Program-made: the position numbers and the translations under genes
The notes under the pieces: model-generated
Database searches by the model: none
What the model was told of the DNA's origin: nothing
What the model saw: only the letters and a program-made list of their open reading frames with translations
Assembly (NCBI GenBank): GCA_013396995.1
Contig: VWZP01005847.1
Span: forward strand, 563,497 to 627,496
From: Dicaeum eximium
Taxonomy: Eukaryota; Chordata; Aves; Passeriformes; Dicaeidae
DNA length: 64,000 bases
Direction of reading: 5' to 3'
Shown: in pieces, positions 1 to 12,294 of the stretch
How the letters are laid out: every line of letters starts with the position of its first letter
Numbering within the stretch: position 1 is the first letter of the stretch

Positions 1-3000
1 AGGTGAGAGCCTATTCATGAATGTTCCAACTTCATTTTCATCCTACCCCACACTGAATGTCCAAACCTCCCACCAAAACATGCTTTTTGCTATCAGAGGT
101 GCTATCATTAATTTTTGTGTTCCAGTTACACAAAATACATTTCTACTCAATTTTTACATATGTCTCCTATCACTGCTTTTTTAGCCGCTTATGTAGTTGG
201 TCCCTCATTCCCCTCTTCTTTCTCTCATGTAAGATTGAAGAGTTTTTAATAAATTTCGAGAAAAGCCCCCAAATCCAATGTCACTCCTTAGTGTAGAAGA
301 CCTGCCTTTATACTCAGTGAACTACAGTGTTAGTGCTTGACACAAATGCGTACCACATTCTTTCTTTTCCAATGCCTAAAATACTTGCCACCCTTTTGTC
401 CCTGTTGTAGCAGGCTGTGCTGGGCTCACTGATGTGTAATTTGACCAATTTTCTTCACAAATTCATGTATCACCTTCTTTTCAGCTCCTTGTCTTCATCT
501 CCAGTTTGCCTCAAATAAAGGCTTAGCGTCCTCATGCCTTCTCCTTCCTAGGGGCACCTGCCAAGGCAGCAGGAACAGGAGTCATTACCTGCTACAGTTT
601 AGCCTTTTGGTCTGTCTGCCTCTTTTCTTGATTGTCATGGCAATTGCCCAGCAGCAGTATTAAAACTACAATCCAAACCAACTTACTGTACACTTTCTAC
701 CTGGCAGGTTAATGAGAAGGACTTTTCAGCTGCTGTTTGAGGACAAAGTTTTGGTTACAGACTGTCAATGCCTCATTTAATTTTTCTTTAGAGCTGGAGG
801 TAGCCTGTAGGCTTGAAGGCTAGACCAATTTGAGATTTTACATTTGCGTCTCTTGGAAACCCAGCAATATTTTAGATCCCTGAAAAAGTTATTTGACCTT
901 ACTGTAGGTCTGCAGCTGTGTATTTTAATGATACTTCTGCCTGCAATGCCCTGACAGAGAAGGCCTTTCGCGAGATAAAACAGCAATCCAGTTTTGGCAG
1001 TAAGTCTTCCTGCCTACTTTGAGTACCAGTCATGCTATCAAATGGAGATATCAAGCTGCTTTCTCCCAGGCAAAGTGAGAGCTTTGGCAGATGGGCCCCG
1101 TCAGATGGCCAGTCACCAAATGCTAAATAGTTTCCTTTTTGAGCTCGCTGGATGATTATGAAAATTTTTTCTTAGGTGCTCAGTGGTAGCAGCCCCTTCT
1201 GCTGGGCTCAGTCACATCTCCTGCCATTTCAGATGTTTATGACTGGTATGTGTAAATGCATTTGATGAAGGCATCCCCTGTATGGTCTTGACACTTTGCA
1301 ACACAGCCTTTAGGACGGAATTGGTTTTGCATGTAGCTCAGATTTGGATTCAGGACGGTTTTTTTTTATCGTGCTGAAGATCACCCTGTCTGGTGCCTGA
1401 GGAGAAAGTCTGGTGAGACAAAACTGCATGTTGCAGTGGTCCAAAGAAAGAGTCAGGAAAACCTTCCCCACTCATTGGTTGTAGCTAACTCTGCTTTGTG
1501 GGTGAGGCGTTCAAAAGTGCTTGTAAGCTTTGATTGAAGTAATTCCCAGATGAACTTCAACCTTGGGATTTTCAAATCCTACAGTGCAGATTATTGGCCT
1601 TGTGTTTTCCCTGTAGTGGTTAGACGGCAAGTTAGAAGATATTTTTCTGTATTTCATCCAGAGAACTCCAAAATATAACCTTAGGATTTTTTGAAGTGGT
1701 CCTGATACTTTAAAATCAGCTTGGATACAGTCTTCATCTTAGATTTTTATACAAATTTCAGTTCATGACTTTGCAATTTGAAAGACAAGAGAGGTGTTTT
1801 TCTACTGTTTCTTTTAAATTCTGTAAATAAATGCTGTTTTGGATTATAATAGTGCTATATGTATGAGATCACTTCAACTTGTAAATAAGTCTAGTTTTAT
1901 ATACCTCAGTGACATGCAGATTCATGCAAGATAGCTGGATTTGATTTTAACTCTTCCTGTTCATGTCCTATATATTAAGCACTTAGACTGACAGCCTTCT
2001 TCATTGTGTAAATGCCGTTAATTCATGTTGTTTTGATTCCTCTGAAACAAGTTTTGCATTAGCATACATATATGCAATTGCCATTTGAATTCAACTCTGT
2101 CGTGACTGATTGTTGCAGTCACAAAAATGGGGTGTCATAGAGTTGTTATGTCATGTGGAATTTGATGAAATCTCAAAATAGTACTGTTTGTGCATGCTAC
2201 TTTATAAAGAAATGCATACTAGAACTTCTGAAATTTTATTTTCTGAGCTTTTTTTTCCTAGTGCCTGCATGTACATTTCAGCACTATCCATAGGATATAT
2301 TTCTTCTTTTATTCATTTTTCTGTGGTGAAATTCAGTGACTTTGTTACTTTGAAGGGCAATGGCTGAGTGATTTGCATTTAATTTCCTCTCTTGCCAGTA
2401 ACGAGTGACCAAACCAATAGCTTGTCAAATTTGTTGAGTAGCTGCAACCATCCTGTTTTCATCTGGGCAATGGCACTATTGCCTTTGTGTAACATCAGGG
2501 ATTAGCCATGAGGACAGAATCATCTGACTTTGATGTTAGCACCTGTGCCAGGAACCTAAATGCCCTGAATTGCCTCTCTGGCTGTCAGAGAGAGAAAGGT
2601 GCCTCAGGAGTGTGGATGAACCCACTGACCTTGAACCTCTGGAGATGTATTTCTATCTCTCTGTATCCATTGCCTAAAATGAGGTAGGGTAAGTCAGGAC
2701 ATCAGAGCTGCAGTCTTTACTTGTGCAGCTCCTTCTGGGGGTTCAGCAAAGAGGTGTTGCATCTTTGAACTTTTGCACCCTGAAGTGTGAGATAAGGTTG
2801 GTGATTTAATCTGAATCTGTTCAAAATTCCTGTGCGGCGAGTAGCAATAGAAGGTACATCAAAGGTACACTTTTAGATCCTAACTTAGGTCACATGTGAA
2901 ATGAAAATATACTACAATCAAAATCAAACCCAACTTTACTCAGTGTTGCTGCCTCACGTAATAGGCAGTCTGATGTCATGACGCCTTATTACTGAATATG

Positions 3001-3979
3001 GAGAAGAAAGTGCCTAAGACCATTACTTTTCTTTATTTGTTGAATAAACATGTAAATAATTTTCTACTTCTAAAATTGGCAAAAAAAGTAATAATATCCA
3101 AGTTCCATCCACAGACTCCAACTTAGACACTACAATATTGTGAAAACTGGCAAAAAAACCCCCAATACTGAATCCTGAAAGTGAACAGATAAATAGTGAA
3201 TAAAATACCTAGACTCAATTGCAAGATATTAAAAACATCATTTACGTTGGGAGAAATTACTGAAAGAAAATACATTAGCAGTAGTAAAATATTACAGTAT
3301 CCATATATTGAATTTAAAATTAGAAGTAACTATTAGATCATCTAGTCAGACTTCAATTTGTTTCCCTTCTATGACACCTCATAGCTTGTGTCTGATTCCA
3401 GTGCATCTCCTAAGTATGTATCTATTCTTGACTGGTTTGCAGGAGAACAGTCATAAGCAAGGGAACTTTTTGTTTCTTACAAAAACTATTTCTCTATTTA
3501 AAAACGTTCCCAATTCATCATTTTAATTTGTCTGGCTTCAAATCTTGTTACACTTCTTTATGCCAGATTACACAGAACCTTAATTCCTAGTATTTTCTCT
3601 GTGTGAATCCACTTAAAACAATTTAAGTACCTTTCAATATGCTTTTTAATAAACTAACATTATTTAGCTCTTTAAGTCTTTTACTACAAACCATCTTCTT
3701 CAGTGTTGTCATTTTCACTTTTTTCTATGGCTTCCTCAGTTTTTAAAATATTAAACTGTGATCAAGAATATGTATGTAATATTAATCATAATTTGTATTG
3801 AGTTTCATACAGACAGGAACATTAATTCATTATTGCTTTTGTGTGTACACTCTGAGGAAACAGTTTTTTTCTTGCCATGATGTTATTGGGACCAATATGA
3901 GAGGATGCTTTGTTATATCCCCTCATCTCAAACTTTTATGTGGCACCTATATTCTATAACACAGTATTTCCATCCTCTT

Positions 3980-4700
3980 ATCCATTTTAATCCATAGGCT
4001 GTAGGCCATGAGATTTGATTTCAGTGATCCTGCCATTATAACTTTGCATTTGGCTGTGTTAAAGCACATTTTGAGTTGTTTGATCAAGCTAACCAAGTAA
4101 TTCTGATAACTTGTCATAATGCCTTGTTCTTACTGTTATTTATGTTTCTATCCTTATTCTTAATTTTATATGTTTCTCCCTCATTGATTACTGTAGATCA
4201 TAGTGATAATTTCACTGGCAAGTATTTTTTTGACATGTCAGTTAATCAGTTTTCAGCCCATTTAGCTGGTGCTTTATTGATGTTATATAGTGCCAACTTT
4301 TTAATCTGTCATGTGTTACTGAATGAATTGCTTTACAAAGTCCAAGCTAGGCAATTTTATTTGACAAATCTGTAATCTTGCAAAAAACATGTTACTATGA
4401 TGAGAATTATTTTTTCCAAATCCATTCTGGCTGCCATTTATTACATTAATGTTCTTTACTCTTTACCAATTAGACTTTTTATCAGCTTGCTCTTTCTTTT
4501 GTCTCACTTGATGTCAGGCTAAGCACTTGGGCTGCTTGTTCTTTAAAAATCAATGGCACATTAACATTCTTCTGGAATTTCCCTGCTAGTTCAAGATTTA
4601 TTAAAAATTAATGAGATGCCCTCAGTTACTTGGGCTTGTTGATTTGAATATAATTATCCCTAGCAGATGCTGTCTGATATTCTCTTCAGTTACTAATTCT
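3980..4700 (-). mobile_element. Ancient CR1-type LINE remnant, antisense (reverse-transcriptase region)
   Basis: Read on the - strand, this stretch matches, with heavy decay, the reverse-transcriptase part of CR1/L3-type LINEs as found in turtles, birds and other amniotes. On the + strand the recognisable landmarks appear in the expected order: the 'ACTTTGCATTTGGCTGTGTTAAA' type block near 4040-4065, the 'GCCAACTTTTTAATCTGTC' type block near 4292, the 'CAAAGTCCAAGCTAGG' block near 4337, and the 'TTGATGTCAGGCTAAGCACTTGGGC' type block near 4509. The ORF is destroyed by substitutions and indels. Weaker resemblance to the 3' end of such an element continues leftward to about 3320 but is not secure. 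The element is probably an old insertion predating the bird radiation. Confidence 0.7.
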
Positions 4701-7629
4701 TGATTAATAGAATCTGTGTTTGCCAAGCTAAAATGTAAAATGTGGAATGCTGCCAAAGCTTAAGCTTTGTGTTTATGTTGTCTGTAAAGCTGTGAGTCCT
4801 TAAGCATGCCCTATCTTATCTTTCAATATGATAAAAGTAATGAATAGATATAAGAGAAAATCTGTTACCAGAAAGAGTTGAAAGCTTTATAGTTATAATT
4901 ACAGATATAATTATGAGAAACATTAAATATGGATGAAGTTTTCACACTTCCAGTTTAAAAGATAACACAGATTTTGATGTTGGATTAAAAACAGGAAACT
5001 GGCTCTGAAAGTATGGTACATGAGACTTTATATTTTAATTTGACCAAAATTAAAACTTAACATTTAAAAATGACCCTTGGGAATGCTATTATAAAATATC
5101 AGAGGAAGAATTGTGCCTAAACAAATCTGTAGTCCTTTAACCATAGAGGTACTCTGAAATTTCTTTCACTAGTGATTTTGGATGACAGTTACTGCATTCT
5201 CTAGAGCCTATAATGACTCCAGCAGCAGCCTTGTTCTCAGTTGCCATCTCTTTCTGCACAAATTAGAAGGTGTATTAGTAGAACTCAATTGCAGTACGGT
5301 GCCATTTCACCAAAGTTAACAGTTATGTATGTGTCTCACTACAGCAACTGGAAAGTTCACTCACACTGAGTGCACGTTGAAAAAATTATTCCCAATCATA
5401 ATGATAAACTACTACTGCAAATTTTAGAAATATCAATATCAGTGATTTATTTGTTATTATTGTCCTTGTTTAGCTGAGGTCATAATGGAGTAAAAATTAT
5501 GAAAATGGTAAACAGAAAACTTCATCATAGAAACAAAGCTGTTACAATCATTATAGCACAATATTGTTATTATTCTAACAGTTGTACAGGAGCAGCTGTT
5601 CTTCTTGTTAGGCCTGTAAAAAGAGCACTAGTGTAAGGAAGTAGTCTAGGAGCCATCTCTTAACAGCAGTTGTATGTTCATAGTTTCCCACTTAGAGAAG
5701 GAAAAGGAGAAAAGGACTTGATTGATGAGCACACTAAGAATTAAGATATGGCTTTGGGAATAAGAGACACATATAAAAGGAAAAAGCAGAGGAAATTTGC
5801 CTAGGTGCTTAGATTGTTTTCATGGTCACTATGCAACAAATAAACTTCAACCTTTTTCAATTTTACTTTTTGCAAGGAATCAAGTACAAAGCAAGCAATT
5901 TTCCATCTAAGCTTGCTATCTTTCAAGTTCCCAGAGTTTCTGAAAACAAATGTAACTTGGAATACTAAATAAAAATTCTAATATTTTTTACTACCTAATG
6001 GTATCATCAGGTGTATAGTAATTGCCATGAACTATCTGAGCTTTTAAGAGGATAAGTTCTAATTAGAAAAGTAATTTAAAACTTTCCTTCTGCCTAATGT
6101 TTCTGTATAATATTGTCTTAAGGATCTTAATCACAGATTTTCTCATTTTTATTGGTATAAAATTACAGCCATTTATTATAGTTATGCCATGAGTATTTTT
6201 TCTTTCTATCTCTGTAAATTCTCTTCCTTAAGGAAAGTATTTTGGTTGGAGAACAAGGTTATATGCTCTACAACTGGCTGGAGGTACAGGGGGAAAACAA
6301 ACTAAGGCTAATGACTTGGCTGATCACAGGAAGTGTCATTTTTTTTGTAACTTGACGGTTTTTAACTTGGTGCACTTACCCATGGGCAGGCATTTGGTCA
6401 TACTGATGTATCCAAGACACTCAGGTAGGACACAGGGCTCTCAGAGACCTGTGACCTCCTAGATCAGCATCTAAATGTTGAGGGCTACCATGAGGCATCC
6501 CCAAGGCACCAGTAATCAGTGTGAGGAAAATAAAATTGAGTTACAAGTTTTGACTATTTGTATGGACTCAGTTGTGGGAGAGACCTTTAAATCTTGAATG
6601 TGAAGTGCTGGTGACTAAGTAACTTACTCTGTGTTTGGTGTGAAAATCTGTTCTTTTGTATGATTCAATGAATTAGAAATATATTTGTAAAAAAGAAGCT
6701 TTTATTTGCTACCCTAGCAACAAGCATTTGCTATATCAGATTCGTGACTTGAGAGGTTCCACTACCATTAATATACATCGATACATATTTTGCTTTTATA
6801 TTTTGTTGTTTCAAAAAAGGCTCCAAAACACTGTTAAAAACAGAATGCTCATGACACAGCTGACCTTACTTTCCCACTATGAATTCAGCTTGTAAATTAC
6901 ATCTCATTTCATAAAATACTGATATAAGATAAAATCCAAAGCTTTAAAAAATAGGTTCATGGACTATAATAATTGTGTTGAATGGTGCAGGGAAGTTGTT
7001 TCATGGTAGTAGATCACCCTGATTTTCAGAATAAAGACAAATTAATTAGATATCATTGACCTATATATGTAAAAGAGCAGTGTATTATTATTAATCAGAT
7101 AACTTGTCTAAAGTCAATGTAGAACCACAGTATTACTTCATCAGAAAGCATTTATTGAGAGATCCTATCCCAGTATCCATTTAATCTGTGTGTCAGGAAC
7201 AACTTTTGTGTACCATGGAGTTCTCTGGATTTATTTAAAGTTTATTTCTAGAGTCTCACTAGAGACTCGGTGCTTTTCCCTTGTGTTCTGGCACTATGGC
7301 AAAGCAGAAGCATCTCTTCTGAAACATATAGGAATGGATTTTTTTTTTTTTTGGAATTGCATGTTCAGAGTTAGATATCTAGCAGAAGAAAAAACTATAA
7401 TTCTTGATATCTAAAAGAAAAATCTTCTATCAGTAATCTAAGCTTATTTCTGTATTGGTACTTTCTATACAGCAGTGTCCATTTTGTGTTTAGGTTCTAT
7501 CACTTTCTGAATTTGTTACTTGACATTGAATCACAGTTATTGAGAGTAACCTTTAAAGTTTTCAGAACTGCATAATCTTTCTCTGTTCTCAAAGGTTTTT
7601 GTTATCCTTCATTATATGCTTGGTGTGAT

Positions 7630-7830
7630 TTTGATGAAGCTGGGTTCACAGGGTCCCCCAGGTCACTAATGAAAATGGATAGCACAGAACACAGTGCCAA
7701 TTCCTCTGAGCCCCAGTTATGTATTGCTCCCTCTTTGAAGCTGCACTGTTGCTACTTATTTGCTTCATGGTCTACCAGCCGTTTTTTATGTCTGATACGG
7801 TATTTCTAACATGCAGTAGCTCTCCAGTCA
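7630..7830 (-). mobile_element. Possible ancient CR1 remnant, antisense
   Basis: A short block around 7655-7720 resembles the antisense CR1 reverse-transcriptase segment usually reading 'caggtcattaatgaaaatgttgaacagcac...cagtaccga...cctctgag'. It fits the same region that is clearer in the copy at about 15.7 kb. Flanking sequence is too decayed to set edges. A chance match cannot be excluded. Confidence 0.4.
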
Positions 7831-10689
7831 CCAGCTGGGCAGTGCCTGGTTTTGTACAGGGACAGACATAAGGTTCCTTTTCAGGAATACAGAAAATCCT
7901 TCAACTCCAGTTAAGTAATTTTTACTTACTAACTTCTTTACCTAATCAACCATTTGAAATGATTTTTTTATTCCTTCTCAATAAGTATACCACTTAGGTT
8001 TTGGTTTGGGTTTTTTTTAGATTTCATGGATCTGGAAACTACACAAGAAGCTTTCTAATTTTGAATGGCTTTCTGGTGGTATCTTAGAAAATTAATAGAA
8101 TGTCAGAATTTAAAAAATCACTTTTTTTCTCCCCTTGTCCATTTTCAGCAGAGAAAGTCAGGCAAGCAGAAAACAAGAAGCTAGAAGCTACCACGGTAAT
8201 TTGTTTCTTAAGGTGTGAAAACCCCTCTTCAAAGAACTGTCCTAATAAGAAGAAGGTGCTAAAAGAAGGATTGTTCTCACATGAGCACATGGTGGTTGAA
8301 AGACCAGTTTTGTAACAGATGCCATGGAAAACAGGCACTGTACTCCCAAGAGACATCAATTCAGGTCTATCCTGTGGTGTACATATGTATGTAATCATAA
8401 CATTCTTCAGGCGCTTAAAAACATGTCAGAGTAACAGTCTTATGTCTCTTGCAACAATTGAAGGATGCCTATCAAGTGAAGTGCAGTCAATTATCTCTTT
8501 CTGCATCCTTGGCATTCCCGTGGAGAACTAATTTCTCAGCTCGCCTGTTGGGTTGATGCTGCACTCCGCAGACATTGAATACTCTGCACACACATATTGT
8601 TGGTCTATTGGGATGAATTATTTCTTGTTCATAAATTTATCCAGGCACCCTGTTCAGCAAGACATTTAAGCACATTGCCTAATTGAACTTTTGAGATGCT
8701 TAAAACTAGTTAGGTGCTGAATCAGTATCTCAGTACTTAATTGATATTCAGTATGGCCCATGAGGGAATAGAATTTAAATCATCCTATATTGAATCGTTA
8801 TATTTGAATCATCTTATATTCTAGCCACTTCTAGATATCAAATATTCTCTAGTCCATGTGTACTAGTCTATGCTTATTTACTGTCTTGAGGCAGAACACA
8901 ACCTGCCAAGTGACAGTGATCCAAAAAGGCCTGTATCTGTAGGGGTACTATAAGCAGAGACTCTTCATTTTTAGCCTAAATCATATTCAGTGCACAGAGA
9001 CAACTTTTTTTTTCTTTCAAAAAGAGGTTCTATAAAAAAAACATTCTAAGTTTAAATGAATGCTTTGCATTGCAGTGATTGAGAGCCAGCAATGCTTTTA
9101 ATAATATGCCCTCACGCTGCTGCCCTCTTGGGATTTGAGGGATTTTCTAATACAAGCCATAATGTGTCATTCATTAGCTACCCGTAGCTGGGGTTCTGAA
9201 TCTGCCTGAGCCAATGAATTAATTTTAATTTCTAAAAATATATGCAAAATATTGTTTAATGTTAATCCTATATATGATAATGGTTTTTGGATGGCAGTAT
9301 CATAAATCTAACATAAAGCATGCAACTGGGCATGAATTAATATCTTCTACTTTAAAGAAATTAGGGTGAACAGATTAATTTTGAAATACTTGAGTGACAT
9401 GTGCTGAGCATGTTTACAAATGTGAAACAAATACAAATATGCTTATGTATCTGTCTTTTTAGTTATGCACATTGCTAAATTCCAGGGTGTTCTTTAAAAC
9501 TCCATCTGGAATTGTACATGTCTGTGTGTGCATCCATGCAGATATATATGTCTCTCTCGTACCATAAAGAAATTACTACAGGATAGATTCCACAATTGTT
9601 ATTTATCTGCATTTATAATTGCCTAGGAAAGTTTTTGTAGGGTGTTATGGTTTCACACTGACAGATTTCAAATAATGTAATGCTATTCCATGCAGTGCAT
9701 AAAAGCAATAAAAATAACATAATTAAAGTTTCTGTTCACCCAGCTTAGTTGTCACAATTCATGTGGGAGTTAGATTAAAGGAAAAGGACTTTCAGAAGAA
9801 CAATAAGATACTAATTAGATTAAAGGGCAGGCTGAAAAGTTTCACCTTTCTGTGGACAAGCAAGATAATTTAAAATAATGTATTTAAAGACACTGGTTGA
9901 TGCCTCAGGATAACAGTGAATACCACAACATTTTTTTTCGTAACTTTCAGCAATTAATTTTTGGTGTTTTTATATCAAAAGTCTGTGCTGTAACCAGGAA
10001 GTCAAAATCAACCTGAACATGAATGGAAAATGCCATTGACTATTTATTTTACTTAGACCAGAACTCACTGTGATCAGCTTTGCTCATCTAATTTGAAATG
10101 GTCCTAAGACTGAACCAAAAATCAGGATTTTCATATGCTGGATGAGAGAATATGAGTAGGGAGAAAAACAACTGTTGCTTAGCTGTGTGCTCATTCAGCA
10201 GAGTTGGAGCCTTGTTTGGACCTTTCTTCTCTTTGGTTTGCCCAGCAGCCCCATGGCACAAGTAACGTGAATTCCCACTTCTGTGCTGTGTTGCTTTGCA
10301 GACCCTGGCAGGGACTGCTCAGGGTGGAGGGGGTGGTTTGCTAAGGTTACCTCTTAACTAAACTACTTCTGGGAAAATGGGGTGATCAGTCTGTGGCAAA
10401 GGACTGTGTGTTGTGATTATTAACTGGGCACTCTAAGTGATTAGGGGGAATCAACTGCCTGAGCTTCTCCTTCCCAAAGTTTGGGAGTACTTAGATAACC
10501 CATATTTATGTGTCCATGCCACAGACATATATTTAATAGAACTGAGAGCAACAAACTTGTCCTCCCTCTCCTTTTAGCTGTGTTGGAATCCAGGGCACAG
10601 AGAATGTTTTTCTGCCTGTTTTAGGAAGCCCTGACTTTCAGCAGAACTCTGCTTTTAACCTTTGTCCCTGGAAAAAATTACCAAAGCTT

Positions 10690-11165
10690 TGGGATGAATT
10701 AGAGCACACAGGTGTGAATTAAATAGTAGTAGTAGTAGTAGTTTATTACAGGGTGAAGAATTTAGGGGTTTAGAATTTTAATATGAGAGTGAATAGGAGA
10801 CAAGATGGAGGATTTTCGGTGTTGTCTCTTCTTATTGTCCCTCTTCAGCTCCATTTTCTGTAGTACTGTTGGCAGAAAGTTATTGGCTAGAGAAAGCAGT
10901 AGTGTGGATGTTACATGAATAGATTAGTAGAAGTTATTGGTAGAAAAGTAGAAAAAAAGTATGTGTTAGAAAGTAAATGGACTAAACAGCTTTAAAAGGC
11001 CTTGATTTTGGGTGTTTGGGGTCCATTTTGTGCCTTGCTTCTCGCATGCTAAGTCTGGTGTGCAGATGGCATGCTTAACTTAAGAGAAAAATAAACAACA
11101 GCCTGAAGACCGAGAAATTAAGAGTCCTGCTCGTTCCTTATCCTTGGAAAAGAACTCTGCAAGGG
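10690..11165 (+). mobile_element. LTR-like block (probable avian endogenous retrovirus solo LTR)
   Basis: This block has LTR-like architecture. It holds a TATA-like TTTAAAAGG near 10992, about 90 bp of downstream sequence, an AATAAA polyadenylation signal at 11090-11095, and a GC-richer tail ending near 'CTCTGCA' at 11161. Its wording resembles LTRs seen repeatedly in songbird genomes, but that is recognition from memory. A TG start near 10713 is possible. I could not find a convincing target-site duplication, so the edges are approximate. No internal retroviral gene is visible next to it, so if it is an LTR it is a solo copy. Confidence 0.45.
10724..10742. repeat. (TAG)n microsatellite
   Basis: Six uninterrupted TAG units plus one base lie inside the LTR-like block. 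The tract is short and may vary in length between individuals. Confidence 0.9.
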
Positions 11166-12139
11166 AACCCCCTCCAAAGGGCCCAGGGGGTTGGGTTCCC
11201 ACTCTTGCCAGGACCACCAAAAACCCAGCAAGCTTCTGTGGGCTTTAGTGCTGGGCCTACTGAAATTCCCATTGTGGTCCAGTGTGACAAAGCCTTCAGC
11301 AGCTCAACCACAGCTGCCAGAGAAACTGGGAAAACAAGTGATGCTTAGCCTCTGACAGCAGTGAAAAACGGCCAATGCGTGACATTGTGTTGGGCCACTG
11401 GCTCTTGTCTCATGATCTTTCTATTTTAAAATATTACGGTCACTTATATAAATCAGCTTGAACCAATTCAAACCAGTTCAAATTTTTTCACCTCTTATAC
11501 CAAATCATTACTGGACTGACCTAAAAGTAAGTCAGAGATCTGTTTCAGTCACAGCAGTGCCCAGATGCTAATTGCACTACACATGTAGTGGTTTCTGACT
11601 TCTTTCCCATGACCCTTCATCTGTGGTGGAAACCTGTCCTGACCAAGTTGCAAGAAGCTGAATTCATACTCTGGTGACTGACAAGTCATCCACAAGGATC
11701 CTTTTAAGGAGTGTCAAAGCAAGCACAGGTAATGCCTTTGTAAGTCAAAGTCATAGTACTGACTGCAGTTGAACACACTCAGGATCTGCAAAGGAGCCTG
11801 AAACACTGTCTTCAAATTGCATTAAAGAGCAGTTGGAGCAGCTGAATGTTAATTCTTCCATTTCTTGGAGAGTCTCTATTGTTATGGGGTCTCTAGACAT
11901 TATTATGAAATTTCTGTTAGTAGTATTTGTACTGTCATTACATAAGAATGAAGTTTTAGGAGTGTGTTAGCTTGCCCTTTACAGTAAGTGCTTTATTAAT
12001 GAAAATCGTGTATGCCAAAGAACACCAGATAGTAAAAATAACCGCTGATGAGCTTTTCCCTTTAGTCCTCTCGCTTTCAGATATCTGGTTTTGCTATGGA
12101 CTGAGTTTATGTAACAACTTAATTTTGTATTTTTCACAG

Positions 12140-12294
12140 AAATGTAACCTGGAATAATTTAGCTATCCCAGACACCCACTGTTCCAGAGAGCTAGAAGAA
12201 GGTTACCAGTGCCCACCTGGATTTAAATGCATGGACCTTGAAGATCTGGGACTAAGCAGGCAAGAGCTGGGCTACAGTGGCTTTAATGAGATAG
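12140..12294 (+). CDS. NALCN: NALCN coding exon: domain I extracellular turret (about residues 215-267)
   Basis: This exon encodes part of the extracellular loop between S5 and the pore helix of domain I of the four-domain sodium leak channel NALCN. NALCN carries the resting Na+ leak of neurons together with UNC79, UNC80 and FAM155A. Reading from the second base gives NVTWNNLAIPDTHCSRELEE, then GYQCPPGFKC, then MDLEDLGLSRQELGYSGFNE and I. By human numbering NVT is the Asn216 glycosylation sequon. The three cysteines fall at 229, 239 and 245, and are expected to form turret disulfides. The exon begins with the third base of a split glycine codon and ends with the first base of Gly267. It is 155 nt, so skipping it shifts the frame. 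The acceptor is TTTTTCACAG. The donor is AG|GTCTGT, with poor bases at +3 and +4. The gene identity is certain; residue numbers rely on matching the filter glutamate to E280. Confidence 0.97.

Larger units (their letters stand above)
1..12139 (+). other. NALCN: NALCN intron (3' part), upstream of the first exon in the window
   Basis: The intron enters from the left edge and ends at the AG acceptor at 12138-12139. I looked for the preceding exon, which should encode domain I S5 and the turret start ending in a split glycine codon, and did not find it, so the intron is at least 12.1 kb here. Apart from the ancient CR1 remnants, the LTR-like block and the TAG microsatellite listed separately, the sequence is AT-rich and unique-looking. 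The scattered ORFs of 60-104 codons in 1-8500 show no recognisable protein and overlap on both strands, as expected by chance. No RNA gene was recognised. Confidence 0.8.
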
